From contig NZ_CP074572.1 of assembly GCF_018394335.1 (NCBI RefSeq), positions 2,046,001 to 2,110,000 of the forward strand: a stretch of DNA of 64,000 nucleotides, in the 5' to 3' direction. This document shows positions 1-7,656 of this stretch, in pieces; position 1 is the first letter of the stretch; each line of letters starts with the position of its first letter. The translations under genes were made by a program, and so were the position numbers. The notes beneath the pieces were generated by a model that ran no database searches, had not been told where the DNA came from, and saw only the letters and a list, made by a program, of their open reading frames with translations. The DNA comes from Shewanella dokdonensis. Lineage in GTDB: Bacteria > Pseudomonadota > Gammaproteobacteria > Enterobacterales > Shewanellaceae.

Positions 1-68
1 TTCCCAACCGGTAACGGGGCTTCCAACGGAATATGGTAACGGGCGAGTGCAAAGGAGTCGGCGATCAT
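1..68 (-). CDS. menC: o-Succinylbenzoate synthase MenC, N-terminal fragment
   Basis: The gene runs off the left edge of the window, so only about 22 codons are present, starting with MIADSFALARYHIPLEAPLP. MenC dehydrates SHCHC to o-succinylbenzoate in menaquinone synthesis. The ATG overlaps the TGA of the preceding menH as ATGA, which is typical of translationally coupled genes. The call rests on this position in the men operon and on the enolase-family style N-terminus; the catalytic part is outside the window. Confidence 0.7.
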   Translation of the reverse strand, partial: MIADSFALARYHIPLEAPLPVG

Positions 69-856
69 GGGGTAACCTCCGCAGATGAACCCAAAGCAGG
101 TAACAGTGCTGCCAGAAATTGTTGAGGGTTGGCCTGGTGGCTGTTATGTCCAGCCGCCGCGATGGCATGACAGTGGATGTTGCTTCGCGTCTGCCAGCGT
201 TGTGCCAGTGCAGAAAATTTCGCATCCTGCTGGCCATAATAATAGTGTACCGGACAGCCACAGCTGGTCGGGAGTTGATGTAAATCCTGTTGCCACGCCA
301 AGGAGGTGGCGCGGAACATTGCCAACAGCCCCTCATGGCTCTGATGACTGCGGCGTTGGATTAATCTTGCCCGCTCATCTGCTGATAACTCAGCAAATAC
401 TGGTTGTTGATACCAAAGCGTTAAAAACTGCGGTAGCGGCAATTGTGCTAGCCGGGTAGCCCATTGCGTATCGTTAACGGCGCGTTGTTCTTTGTCGGCC
501 ACGGTCAGCAATCCTGGGTGGCAGGATTCCAAGTGCAGGCTTAACAGTCGCTGTGGCACCATTTGCGCTACATGCAAGGCGATACGCCCACCCAAGGAAT
601 AACCCAGCAGGTGGAAACGGTTAACCCCAAGATGATCTAGCGTCTGCAACAGTAATTCGACCGTCGCCTTGAAGCCGGGTTCAGGTACCAATTGTGCGCC
701 ACTGTTGCCATGTCCCGGTAGGTCGATGGCGATACAGTAAAAATGCTGACTTAATTGGGGTAAGAGTGGCAACCAGTCGCTGCCATTGCCCAAGAACCCA
801 TGCAGCAGCACTAGCTTGGGTTGCTGCTTATCGCCAGTACATTGATAGGCCAGCAT
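65..856 (-). CDS. menH: MenH, SHCHC synthase (alpha/beta hydrolase)
   Basis: MenH eliminates pyruvate from SEPHCHC to give SHCHC in menaquinone synthesis. The protein of about 263 residues has the alpha/beta-hydrolase oxyanion motif LLHGFLGNG near the N-terminus, the nucleophile elbow GYSLGG, an acid within GQQDAKF and a C-terminal histidine in AAGHNSH. I prefer the ATG at 856 because it overlaps the menD stop as TGATG and has GGGTGAG upstream; a GTG at 874 would add six residues. It lies between menD and menC in a tightly packed operon, which separates it from generic hydrolases. Confidence 0.85.
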   Translation of the reverse strand: MLAYQCTGDKQQPKLVLLHGFLGNGSDWLPLLPQLSQHFYCIAIDLPGHGNSGAQLVPEPGFKATVELLLQTLDHLGVNRFHLLGYSLGGRIALHVAQMVPQRLLSLHLESCHPGLLTVADKEQRAVNDTQWATRLAQLPLPQFLTLWYQQPVFAELSADERARLIQRRSHQSHEGLLAMFRATSLAWQQDLHQLPTSCGCPVHYYYGQQDAKFSALAQRWQTRSNIHCHAIAAAGHNSHQANPQQFLAALLPALGSSAEVTP

Positions 857-2576
857 CAGCTTTGTCTCACCCACTGGCCTAGCTGCGCAATCTGTTCGCT
901 GGCCTGGGTCTGACTGATGCGGACTTCAATCACGGAGGCGCCGTGATACGCCAGCGCTTCTTGATAGGCATCGTTAAACGCCTGCAAATCTTCAACTCGA
1001 TTATAGGGCAGGCCGAACATGGCGCTGCCATAACCAAATTCCAGTCCATGTCCAAGGCGATAGTAACGCTGGCGCACTTGTTCATCTGGCACTGGCAAGA
1101 TGTTAAAGATGCTGCCGCCATCGTTGTTGAGGATCACCAGCACCAAAGGCCCCTTGGCTTGTCGCGCCAGTGCCAACGAGTTCAGATCATGCAATGCCGA
1201 GATATCGCCGATGATTAGCGTGGTTGGCCGCTGCTGGTGGGCAGCAACACCACAACTGGTGGCTATCAATCCATCGATGCCGGAAGCGCCACGGTTGGTA
1301 TAGGTTTGCGCTGCATCCGCCGTCACTGGGGCAAACATATCGTATAAGCGAACCGGTAGACTATTCCCGATGAAGAGTTGCTGCTTCCCTGGCTGCGTGG
1401 CGGCAATGGCTCTGACCACTTGGGCTTCACCAAAGGGGCCATCATCTATCTGTTGTCGGAACAGTTGGTGTAACTGTTCGTTAGCGTTGACCAGTGCCAG
1501 TGCCCAATTAGCGGCAGACGAGCGCGGCCAGCCGAGCGCTGCAAACTCTGCCAGCGGTGTCAGCCAGACTTCTTTCGCTTTATGACTGGGATCCAGCCGT
1601 TGCTGTGCTGGCAATACCTGCCAATAACTTTGCCACTCTTGTTGTTCTAAATAGGCTATTAACCGCTTTGACAGCAATCTGCCGCCAAATATCAACACCC
1701 GGTCAGCACGTTCTAACAGGGCTTTGGCTTTGGGCTGTTGCAACAGTTGATCAATATTACCAATGACCGCCGGGTGCTGCCGTAGTTGTGACTGGGCATC
1801 GGTTAGCAGTGGCCAGCCCAATTTGGCTGCCAGTTCCGTCAGCAATGCCGGCTGTTCTGCTATGTCCAAGGTTCCGGCAATAATGACGCCCTGGCCGTGT
1901 GCAAAACGATTAAGCATATCGCGGCTCGGTAATTGCCCCGACATCAAGCGGCTATATTGGCTATACGGTCTGTCATGGCTTTGCCAGCGTTGCAATGGCA
2001 ACAGGTAATGGTTCAGTTCCTGTGTCAGCGGTGCGTTTAAATCCTGTGGATACAGGGGCTCACGGAACATACAGTTGATATGCACCGGCGCTTGCTGATT
2101 GCAGATTGCTTCATCTACGCTAGTCAGCAACATCTGCGGGGCAACAGATAGATCTGGTGTCGGTAGGTTAACTGGCAGGGCATATTGACCATAGATATCG
2201 GGTTGGTGAATCGCCTGGTTAGCGCCGCAGCCAATTAATTCAGGCGGGCGATCTCCCGATAAAATAATCAAAGGGACTTGCGTCAGCCAAGCTTCAACCA
2301 CCGCAGGAAAAGATTAGCCACGGCGGTTCCCGACGTGGTAATGACAGCCACCGGGGCGCGACTAGCTTTGGCCAGTCCCATGGCGTAAAAGCCTAACCCG
2401 CGCTCATCAAAATGCAGATGTTGTTGCAGTTTATTCTGTTTGGCCGCAGCCAGTGTCAAAGGGGTAGAACGGGAACCAGGAGCCATACACACATGTTGTA
2501 CTCCCAGCCGCGCCAGTTCTTCTAGGATGAGTTCGCCCCAAAGCAAATTCAGTTCGGCATGTTGATTCTTTTGCAT
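856..2576 (-). CDS. menD: MenD, SEPHCHC synthase (frameshifted in this sequence)
   Basis: MenD is the thiamine-diphosphate enzyme that condenses isochorismate with 2-oxoglutarate, the first committed step of menaquinone synthesis. The N-terminal part holds [13 protein letters not shown] and [12 protein letters not shown]; the rest has [25 protein letters not shown] and the ThDP-binding [12 protein letters not shown] with NNDGGSIF. The reading frame changes at about 2306-2311, where one base is missing from a short run (GG AAAA on the plus strand). Restoring it gives [13 protein letters not shown] and a product of about 573 residues, normal for the family. All other motifs are intact, so a sequencing error is more likely than a dead gene. 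Confidence 0.85.
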
Positions 2577-2655
2577 AAACAGGCACCCAATTGTGGATGG
2601 CTGTTAGTGTAACCTGTTTGCTTGGTGCGATGCATGTTCCGATAGTTAAAAAGGT

Positions 2656-3615
2656 TTATAGAAGCGATTCAGTCACTTCTCTAACTTTTTGCTTCAGCCA
2701 GTTAAGTTCGGCATCGTCGTGATCTGTCGGTACCACCATCTTCACAGTCTTTGGCTGGGAAACCGTAGAAATCCTGCTGACTTCGGTTTCTGACAATTTA
2801 CAAGCGTGCAAAAACGGAACGTCAGGAATGGTATCGTAGATAGCTTTATAGGGCACTAAACACACCGCCAGACTTTCCTGTAAATAAGTAAACAGGGACG
2901 AAGTGCTGCTAATGTTAATCTCAATGTTTAGTGCAATATCATTACGATGACACCAGTCTTCAAACGGACAAGTTGCAGAAGGGTTACAACCTTGATCAGT
3001 TTTTACATAGGGATATTTAGCGATAGATTCCAAGGTAATTTCCTGTTGTAACAATGGATGAGTGTTACTACAGATAAGATATAGATCCGTTAGCGGTTTA
3101 ACTGGCTCAATCTCATATTCGTTTTCAAGCAGTTTCATCGAATCTTTTAGGCTATCACAGCAAACACCCATGGTAATTTCACCATCCATAATTCCCTGTA
3201 GTGTGTTGTTATTCCACGGTACAATATTCAGGTGTAACTGTTTATCTTCAATGCGAATGGATTGCATTAACGCTTTGGGATATAAATAGGTGACTAAATC
3301 TGGAACGGCAACTTCAAACCAGCGCTCATTATTTTGTTTATTCGTCGCAAGGTTATTAAAACTGTGAGCATGATCTACTATTTCTTTTGCAATGGGGTAG
3401 ATCTGCTTGGCATATTCGTTAGGGATTAAGCCATATTTTTTTCTATAAAATAGTTCATTGCCAAAAATGGTTCTTATGTTTCTTAAACAACGGCTTATTT
3501 TAGACTGTGGTACATTAAGGATCTTTGAAACATGGGTAGCTGACTTGTTTTCACATAACCCAACAATGATCATCAAACTCAGCATGTCGAGTTTTTCAAA
3601 ATCTATGTGTTTCAT
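2656..3615 (-). CDS. LysR-family transcriptional regulator
   Basis: The protein of about 319 residues has an N-terminal winged helix-turn-helix (residues about 5-65, with SATHVSKILNVPQSKISRCL as recognition region) and a periplasmic-binding-protein-like effector domain. I chose the ATG at 3615 because AAGGAG lies 8 bases upstream; an upstream in-frame extension has no ribosome site. It faces an unknown gene and the nrfBCD-like genes across a 377-base AT-rich gap and may control them; that is inference from position. Its base composition is visibly more AT-rich than menD next to it, consistent with acquisition. The effector is unknown. Two cysteines in GCNPSATCPFEDWC are unusual but not interpretable alone. 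Confidence 0.8.
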   Translation of the reverse strand: MKHIDFEKLDMLSLMIIVGLCENKSATHVSKILNVPQSKISRCLRNIRTIFGNELFYRKKYGLIPNEYAKQIYPIAKEIVDHAHSFNNLATNKQNNERWFEVAVPDLVTYLYPKALMQSIRIEDKQLHLNIVPWNNNTLQGIMDGEITMGVCCDSLKDSMKLLENEYEIEPVKPLTDLYLICSNTHPLLQQEITLESIAKYPYVKTDQGCNPSATCPFEDWCHRNDIALNIEINISSTSSLFTYLQESLAVCLVPYKAIYDTIPDVPFLHACKLSETEVSRISTVSQPKTVKMVVPTDHDDAELNWLKQKVREVTESLL

Positions 3616-3992
3616 TGTTAGTACTCCTTTTATGGAATTTTCTATTGCAATTAGTTTAATGAAAAAAATGAAAAATAGAAAATCCAAAAGCTGTGCCAAA
3701 TCACATTTAAAAATGTATTTCATTTGGACTTTATAAATTTAAGACTTAAGTTTATTTTCATGTTTCAAAAAATGCAATTTACATAATTAGATATCTGTTT
3801 TTTAGTAACTATATTTCCTATTGTTTATTTTTACAAAACGGTAATCAAGTTGATCTCTTGGTTTTGCTATTTACTAGTATGTCTGGCAGCTCTGTGTGAT
3901 TCGGATCACTAATATACTTGCGCTTTCTGCCAATAATTTAATTGCGAAATAATCGCTAATAAATAAATAAAATATGATAGTTGGAGGTAAAT
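3616..3992. other. AT-rich divergent intergenic region
   Basis: This gap of 377 bases separates the LysR regulator from the divergent unknown gene. It is strongly AT-rich and contains a CRP-like palindrome (annotated separately). No open frame here looks coding. It presumably contains the promoters for both directions. Confidence 0.7.
3895..3910. promoter_or_regulatory. CRP-like binding site upstream of the nrf block
   Basis: The sequence TGTGA-TTCGGA-TCACT matches the CRP consensus TGTGA-N6-TCACA at nine of ten core positions. It lies 83 bases before the start codon at 3993. In Shewanella, CRP rather than FNR is known to drive many anaerobic respiration genes, so activation of the downstream genes is plausible but inferred. 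Confidence 0.55.
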
Positions 3993-4460
3993 ATGAGCAC
4001 CGCATCTGTATATCTCAGTTACGCGTTTGTTTATTTTGTATTGTTCATCGCAGTTCCTTTTATCGCAGTTACTTTTGTGATGACTTGCATTAAGTTTTTC
4101 AAGTCAGAAACTGCTGCACCAATACATGCAAAAATTAAAGATCGTCTGTTCGATAACGAAAGCTTAGGCTTTCTGAAGTCTCTGAAAAGTCTGACTAAAG
4201 GTGAGTATGAAATCTGCAGTCATGTACCTTTGGAAGTTGTTATCGAAGTTGCTGCAGACGAAGCTAAACCTCGTGGGTATCTGGATTACGTGCTGATTGA
4301 CCAGAACTCATCCGAAATCAAAATGGTGATTTCTGACTTCAGTGATAAATCTAGTGCAGAAATCAAACCACTGCTTCAGAAACTCAACATCCGATTGATT
4401 GATATGAAGCGGAACTGCCCTATGGATAAACAACATCTGATGCAGGCCTTGGCTGCCTGA
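3993..4460 (+). CDS. Unknown membrane-anchored protein, DUF2726-like soluble part
   Basis: I do not recognise this gene with certainty. The 155-residue product has one N-terminal membrane segment (residues about 8-33) followed by a soluble domain with the pattern YEICSHVPLEVVIEVA, YLDYVLIDQNSSEIKMVIS and LLQKLNIRLIDM. This order, a beta strand followed by a D-x-V-L strand and a late strand before the end, resembles DUF2726-type nuclease-fold domains, but the acidic and lysine residues expected for a nuclease are not clearly present. The ATG at 3993 has GGAGG 5 bases upstream. It lies 85 bases before an nrfB-like gene on the same strand, so it may be co-transcribed with the electron-transfer genes. 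Confidence 0.6.
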   Translation: MSTASVYLSYAFVYFVLFIAVPFIAVTFVMTCIKFFKSETAAPIHAKIKDRLFDNESLGFLKSLKSLTKGEYEICSHVPLEVVIEVAADEAKPRGYLDYVLIDQNSSEIKMVISDFSDKSSAEIKPLLQKLNIRLIDMKRNCPMDKQHLMQALAA

Positions 4461-4477
4461 TGTGTACAGCCGATGTC

Positions 4478-4504
4478 GGTGACAACCTGAAGCAGGTTGT
4501 CACC
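4478..4504 (+). other. Perfect 12-bp hairpin between orf155 and nrfB
   Basis: GGTGACAACCTG and CAGGTTGTCACC pair without mismatch around a three-base AAG loop. It starts 17 bases after the stop of the upstream gene and lies 41 bases before the nrfB ATG. No uridine run follows (AATCTTCTC), so it is a poor intrinsic terminator. It may be an mRNA processing or stabilising element that sets unequal expression within one transcript. Confidence 0.6.
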
Positions 4505-4545
4505 AATCTTCTCAAAAATAACAAACTAATAATCAGGTACGAATT

Positions 4546-5016
4546 ATGTTCAGGAATACTTGGCGCACAGTGCTCGGTGTTGCCACATTGGCATGCCTGT
4601 TGGGTTACGGCACAACTGGTACCGCCAATGCAGAAACATCTACCGCGCTGAAAATCAACGATGGCCCCTGCCTAAAATGCCACAAGCGCAATGGCACAAT
4701 GCTGGGGGTTCACGGACAGGACAAAATGCACTTCACTTGCAGTACCTGTCACGGTGAACAGGGCGTCCATCCCCGCAAACCCAACGACATCCGAGTCTTT
4801 TCTCCAAACCCTGAGATTGCTCCCCAAGATCAGAATAAGACTTGTCTCAGATGTCACCGTCCGGAAAAGCTAGCAGCAGGCGAATGGACCCATAACGTCC
4901 ATGCCAATAAAGTGAGTTGCGCTGCCTGCCACAAATTGCACCCGGCGGAAGATCCAATGACCAAAATGACCGGTACGCAACATAGTCAGTTGTGCCGTCA
5001 ATGTCATGCGAAGTAG
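4546..5016 (+). CDS. nrfB: NrfB-like periplasmic pentaheme cytochrome c
   Basis: The 156-residue product has a signal peptide (cleavage probably after ANA near residue 28) and five CXXCH heme motifs: CLKCH, CSTCH, CLRCH, CAACH and CRQCH. Five hemes in a protein of this size, with HNVHANKVSCAACHKLHP before the fourth, fit NrfB, which carries electrons from the NrfCD membrane complex to nitrite reductase NrfA. It is followed directly by nrfC and nrfD. No NrfA gene is in this window, so the terminal acceptor is unknown. Heme attachment would need the Ccm system found at 52.8-55.6 kb. Confidence 0.8.
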   Translation: MFRNTWRTVLGVATLACLLGYGTTGTANAETSTALKINDGPCLKCHKRNGTMLGVHGQDKMHFTCSTCHGEQGVHPRKPNDIRVFSPNPEIAPQDQNKTCLRCHRPEKLAAGEWTHNVHANKVSCAACHKLHPAEDPMTKMTGTQHSQLCRQCHAK

Positions 5017-5026
5017 GGGGTGCGTG

Positions 5027-5707
5027 ATGGATAAATCAAAAAGACAATTTTTACAAGGCAGTGGGGCAGTTATTGCCGGTATCTCTCTGTACATGTTGGC
5101 CAATGGCAAAGTGGCTGGTGAACAACAGACTGGTACTATCAAATACGCCATGCTGCATGACGAAAACAAATGTATCGGTTGCAATGCGTGCGCCGATAAC
5201 TGCCGTAAAGTGAATAAGGTGCCTGAAGGCGTAGCGCGGTTAGAAATCATCCGCACTGGCCCATTTGGTGAATATCCCAATCAGTTCTACCACTTTACCC
5301 GTAAATCCTGCGAACAGTGTGAAGATTCACCTTGTGTGCATGTATGCCCAACTGGTGCAGCATTTAAGGATGAGAAAACCGGTATTGTCAGCGTCAACTC
5401 CTGGAAGTGTGTGGGTTGTCAATATTGTTTGGCTGCTTGCCCTTACCACATCCGCTTTATCAATCCAGTAACGAAAGCTGCTGATAAGTGTGATTTTTGC
5501 CGTGAAACCCAGTTGAAAGAAGGCAAAAAGCCCGCATGTGTGGAAGCTTGCCCGACTAAAGCGCTGGTGTTTGGCGACCTGAATGATCCGAATTCAGAGA
5601 TTGTTAAAGCACTGGAAGAAAATCCGGTTTATCGCAACAAGAGAGATTTGGGAACTCATCCCAAGTTGTTCCGTATTCAAGCTAAGCAGGGAGGGATAAA
5701 CGTATGA
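5027..5707 (+). CDS. nrfC: NrfC-like 4x[4Fe-4S] ferredoxin subunit
   Basis: The product of about 226 residues has four cysteine clusters for [4Fe-4S] centres: CIGCNACADNC, CEQCEDSPCVHVC, CVGCQYCLAAC and CDFC with a later CVEAC. This is the arrangement of the NrfC/PsrB/DmsB family, which passes electrons from the quinol-oxidising membrane subunit to periplasmic acceptors. The N-terminus SKRQFLQG resembles a Tat signal but has Lys-Arg instead of Arg-Arg. I start it at 5027, 10 bases after the nrfB stop, with AGGGGG upstream. Its stop overlaps the nrfD start as ATGA. Confidence 0.85.
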   Translation: MDKSKRQFLQGSGAVIAGISLYMLANGKVAGEQQTGTIKYAMLHDENKCIGCNACADNCRKVNKVPEGVARLEIIRTGPFGEYPNQFYHFTRKSCEQCEDSPCVHVCPTGAAFKDEKTGIVSVNSWKCVGCQYCLAACPYHIRFINPVTKAADKCDFCRETQLKEGKKPACVEACPTKALVFGDLNDPNSEIVKALEENPVYRNKRDLGTHPKLFRIQAKQGGINV

Positions 5708-6648
5708 GCCCTTTCCATTTTGAACACTTGATTTGGCATTGGCCAATCGCTTTTTACCTGTTTTTTGCCGGGGTTTCAGGCGGCGCAATGTTCTTCGCCG
5801 TACTGTTGAAAAACTTTACCTTGCGCGGTGAAGCTGCGTACAAGTCTGGATTTGTACAGGCTGCTTGTCTAGTGGCGCCTGTCACTGTGATGGCCGGCTT
5901 GGGAATTCTGGTAACCGACCTGACCAAACCACTGCATTTCTGGAAAATCATGGTGTTCTACAACCTGACCTCCGTTATGTCAGTGGGCGTGATCATCCTG
6001 TGTATTTACATGGTGTTCATGTTCCTGTGGATTGCGTTGGTGTTCCGTCCAGTGATTGACGACTGGTGCCGTAGCCGTTTCCCTTGGGTGCTTAAACTGA
6101 GTGCATTCCTGAGTCGCAGCGAAGCCACCATTACCGGATTATTGGTTATCCTCGCACTGGCGCTGGGGGCATACACAGGCTTCTTGTTGTCAGCCTTGCC
6201 TGGTTATCCAATGCTGAAAAACCCGGTATTGCCAATTCTGTTCTTGTTATCAGCACTGTCTTCCGGTGCCGCAGCTTCACTGTTGGGTGGCGTGTTACTG
6301 AAAGGCAATCCTGATGGCCGCGAAGTACATATGATCCATAAGATCGAAATCCCGCTGATCATGGTTGAGATGGTTGCCATCTTCACCTTCTTCCTCGGGT
6401 TAGTGCTAACGGGTGGTCAGGCCAAAGTGGCCGCTGCCAATGCATTAGGTTTCGGTTTCTGGGGCGTGGTGTTCTGGGTCGGTATCTTGTTGGTTGGCTT
6501 ATCTGTGCCGCTGGCAATGAATCTGTTCATGACAGCAACCGCTAAGCGTCGTTTTGCCTATGTTGCTGGAACCGCGACTTGTAGTTTGATTGGGGTGATA
6601 CTGCTGCGTCATTTTATTCTGTACGCAGGTCAGATGACTATCGCCTGA
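5704..6648 (+). CDS. nrfD: NrfD-like quinol-oxidising membrane subunit
   Basis: The 314-residue protein is hydrophobic throughout, with about eight membrane segments, and belongs to the NrfD/PsrC family. Such subunits oxidise menaquinol and hand electrons to the NrfC-type ferredoxin partner. The first segment, WHWPIAFYLFFAGVSGGAMF, is typical of the family. Translation is coupled to nrfC by an ATGA overlap. Menaquinone as electron donor is likely because menD-menH-menC are present in this genome. It could serve another reductase than NrfA. Confidence 0.85.
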   Translation: MSPFHFEHLIWHWPIAFYLFFAGVSGGAMFFAVLLKNFTLRGEAAYKSGFVQAACLVAPVTVMAGLGILVTDLTKPLHFWKIMVFYNLTSVMSVGVIILCIYMVFMFLWIALVFRPVIDDWCRSRFPWVLKLSAFLSRSEATITGLLVILALALGAYTGFLLSALPGYPMLKNPVLPILFLLSALSSGAAASLLGGVLLKGNPDGREVHMIHKIEIPLIMVEMVAIFTFFLGLVLTGGQAKVAAANALGFGFWGVVFWVGILLVGLSVPLAMNLFMTATAKRRFAYVAGTATCSLIGVILLRHFILYAGQMTIA

Positions 6649-7077
6649 TGAATATGTGTGAGCTTAGAGAATAACAATAAAGCTAAAAAGAGCTGCATTC
6701 GAGTTTAAGGCAGTTATGTATGCCGTAAAACACGGAGGTCATTGGGCAGGACGCCATTTTGCTCTTTATCCACACATTACCCGAACCTCCACGGGTTTGC
6801 CATCTGTTGAGCACGCAGATGGCTTTTTATTGGTTGTTACATGCGCAGAGCACAGCGCAGCCGATTTTCTGCAATTGCTGACGCTACTTACCGAGGCTGC
6901 GGACAAAACCTTCACTTCAGTGAGTCCGCTCTCGAAACCCCATCGATATACCAACCACGTGCAAACAGTCATTGCACACATTGAGTGAATGTGGATTTCA
7001 ACTCCTAGCGTCAACTGATAAATCGACCTTTCCCAGTGGTGACGTCCCAGCATCAATGCATGATGCCATTTTAGCTA
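6649..7077. other. 429-base gap after nrfD
   Basis: No gene is supported here. There are open frames of about 90 codons on each strand that overlap each other, have no ribosome-binding site and no recognisable domain. The only clear element is a terminator-like hairpin at 6799-6828. The gap could hold a dispersed repeat, which needs a genome comparison to see. Confidence 0.5.
6799..6828 (+). terminator. Rho-independent terminator downstream of nrfD
   Basis: GCCATCTG and CAGATGGC form an eight-pair stem around a nine-base loop, followed by TTTTTAT. It lies 150 bases after the nrfD stop and on the same strand, so it may end the nrf transcript. Confidence 0.65.
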
Positions 7078-7509
7078 TTAGTCTGGCCGATTGTTGATCC
7101 ATTCACTCATCACCACATGGGTTTTGATTTTGCAGATGGCCGGATGAGATTCGATAGCTTCGTGGATTTCGTGTAGTCGTTGCATTGACGGCGTTTTAAC
7201 GTAAACCAGTAAATCCATTTCGCCAGAAATACCATGACAAGTGACCACTTCAGGTACGGCTTGAAATAAATGGGCAATATCAGCACAGGTACGGTGCTGA
7301 TGTTGAATTTCAAAATAGGCGCTAACGCCCTCTTTTTGTGACTCACTGAGTAACACTTGATAGCCGCGGATGACACCGTTCTGTTCCAGCTTTTTTAGGC
7401 GTTCTGATACGGCACTACGCGACAGGCTGACCTCGTCAGCAATGGCCGATACGCTCTTGCGAGCATTTTGCCGTAATGCAGTGATAATCGCCTGATCAAA
7501 TTTATCCAT
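7078..7509 (-). CDS. Lrp/AsnC-family transcriptional regulator
   Basis: The 143-residue protein has the AsnC-type helix-turn-helix at residues about 1-60 (KSVSAIADEVSLSRSAVSERLKKLEQ) and a C-terminal RAM ligand-binding domain (about 65-140). AGGA lies 9 bases before the ATG. It is divergent from an amino-acid exporter gene at 7657, an arrangement that suggests it controls that exporter in response to an amino acid. This functional link is inferred from the pairing. Confidence 0.85.
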   Translation of the reverse strand: MDKFDQAIITALRQNARKSVSAIADEVSLSRSAVSERLKKLEQNGVIRGYQVLLSESQKEGVSAYFEIQHQHRTCADIAHLFQAVPEVVTCHGISGEMDLLVYVKTPSMQRLHEIHEAIESHPAICKIKTHVVMSEWINNRPD

Positions 7510-7656
7510 GGTGTCTGTCCTGTGAAATTACCGACTATGGTGGCAGATAGCCGTCAGTTCGTCGGCCAATACGGCGGTTATTATGGTGAAATGGCGCAGA
7601 TTGTCTGCGGCGGAATCGCTATACTGCGGCTATCACATTCGGTGCTAATTTATCAG

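Noticed and set aside
85..459. 124-codon plus-strand open frame over menH
   Set aside because: It lies wholly within menH on the other strand, with no family features, and menH is certain.
4546..6648. Identification of the module as sulfite reductase SirCD or polysulfide reductase
   Set aside because: The preceding pentaheme cytochrome and gene order fit nrfBCD better; no SirA or PsrA catalytic gene is present to support the alternative.
6716..6988. 90-codon open frame after nrfD
   Set aside because: No ribosome site, overlaps the terminator-like hairpin and an opposite open frame, no recognisable domain.
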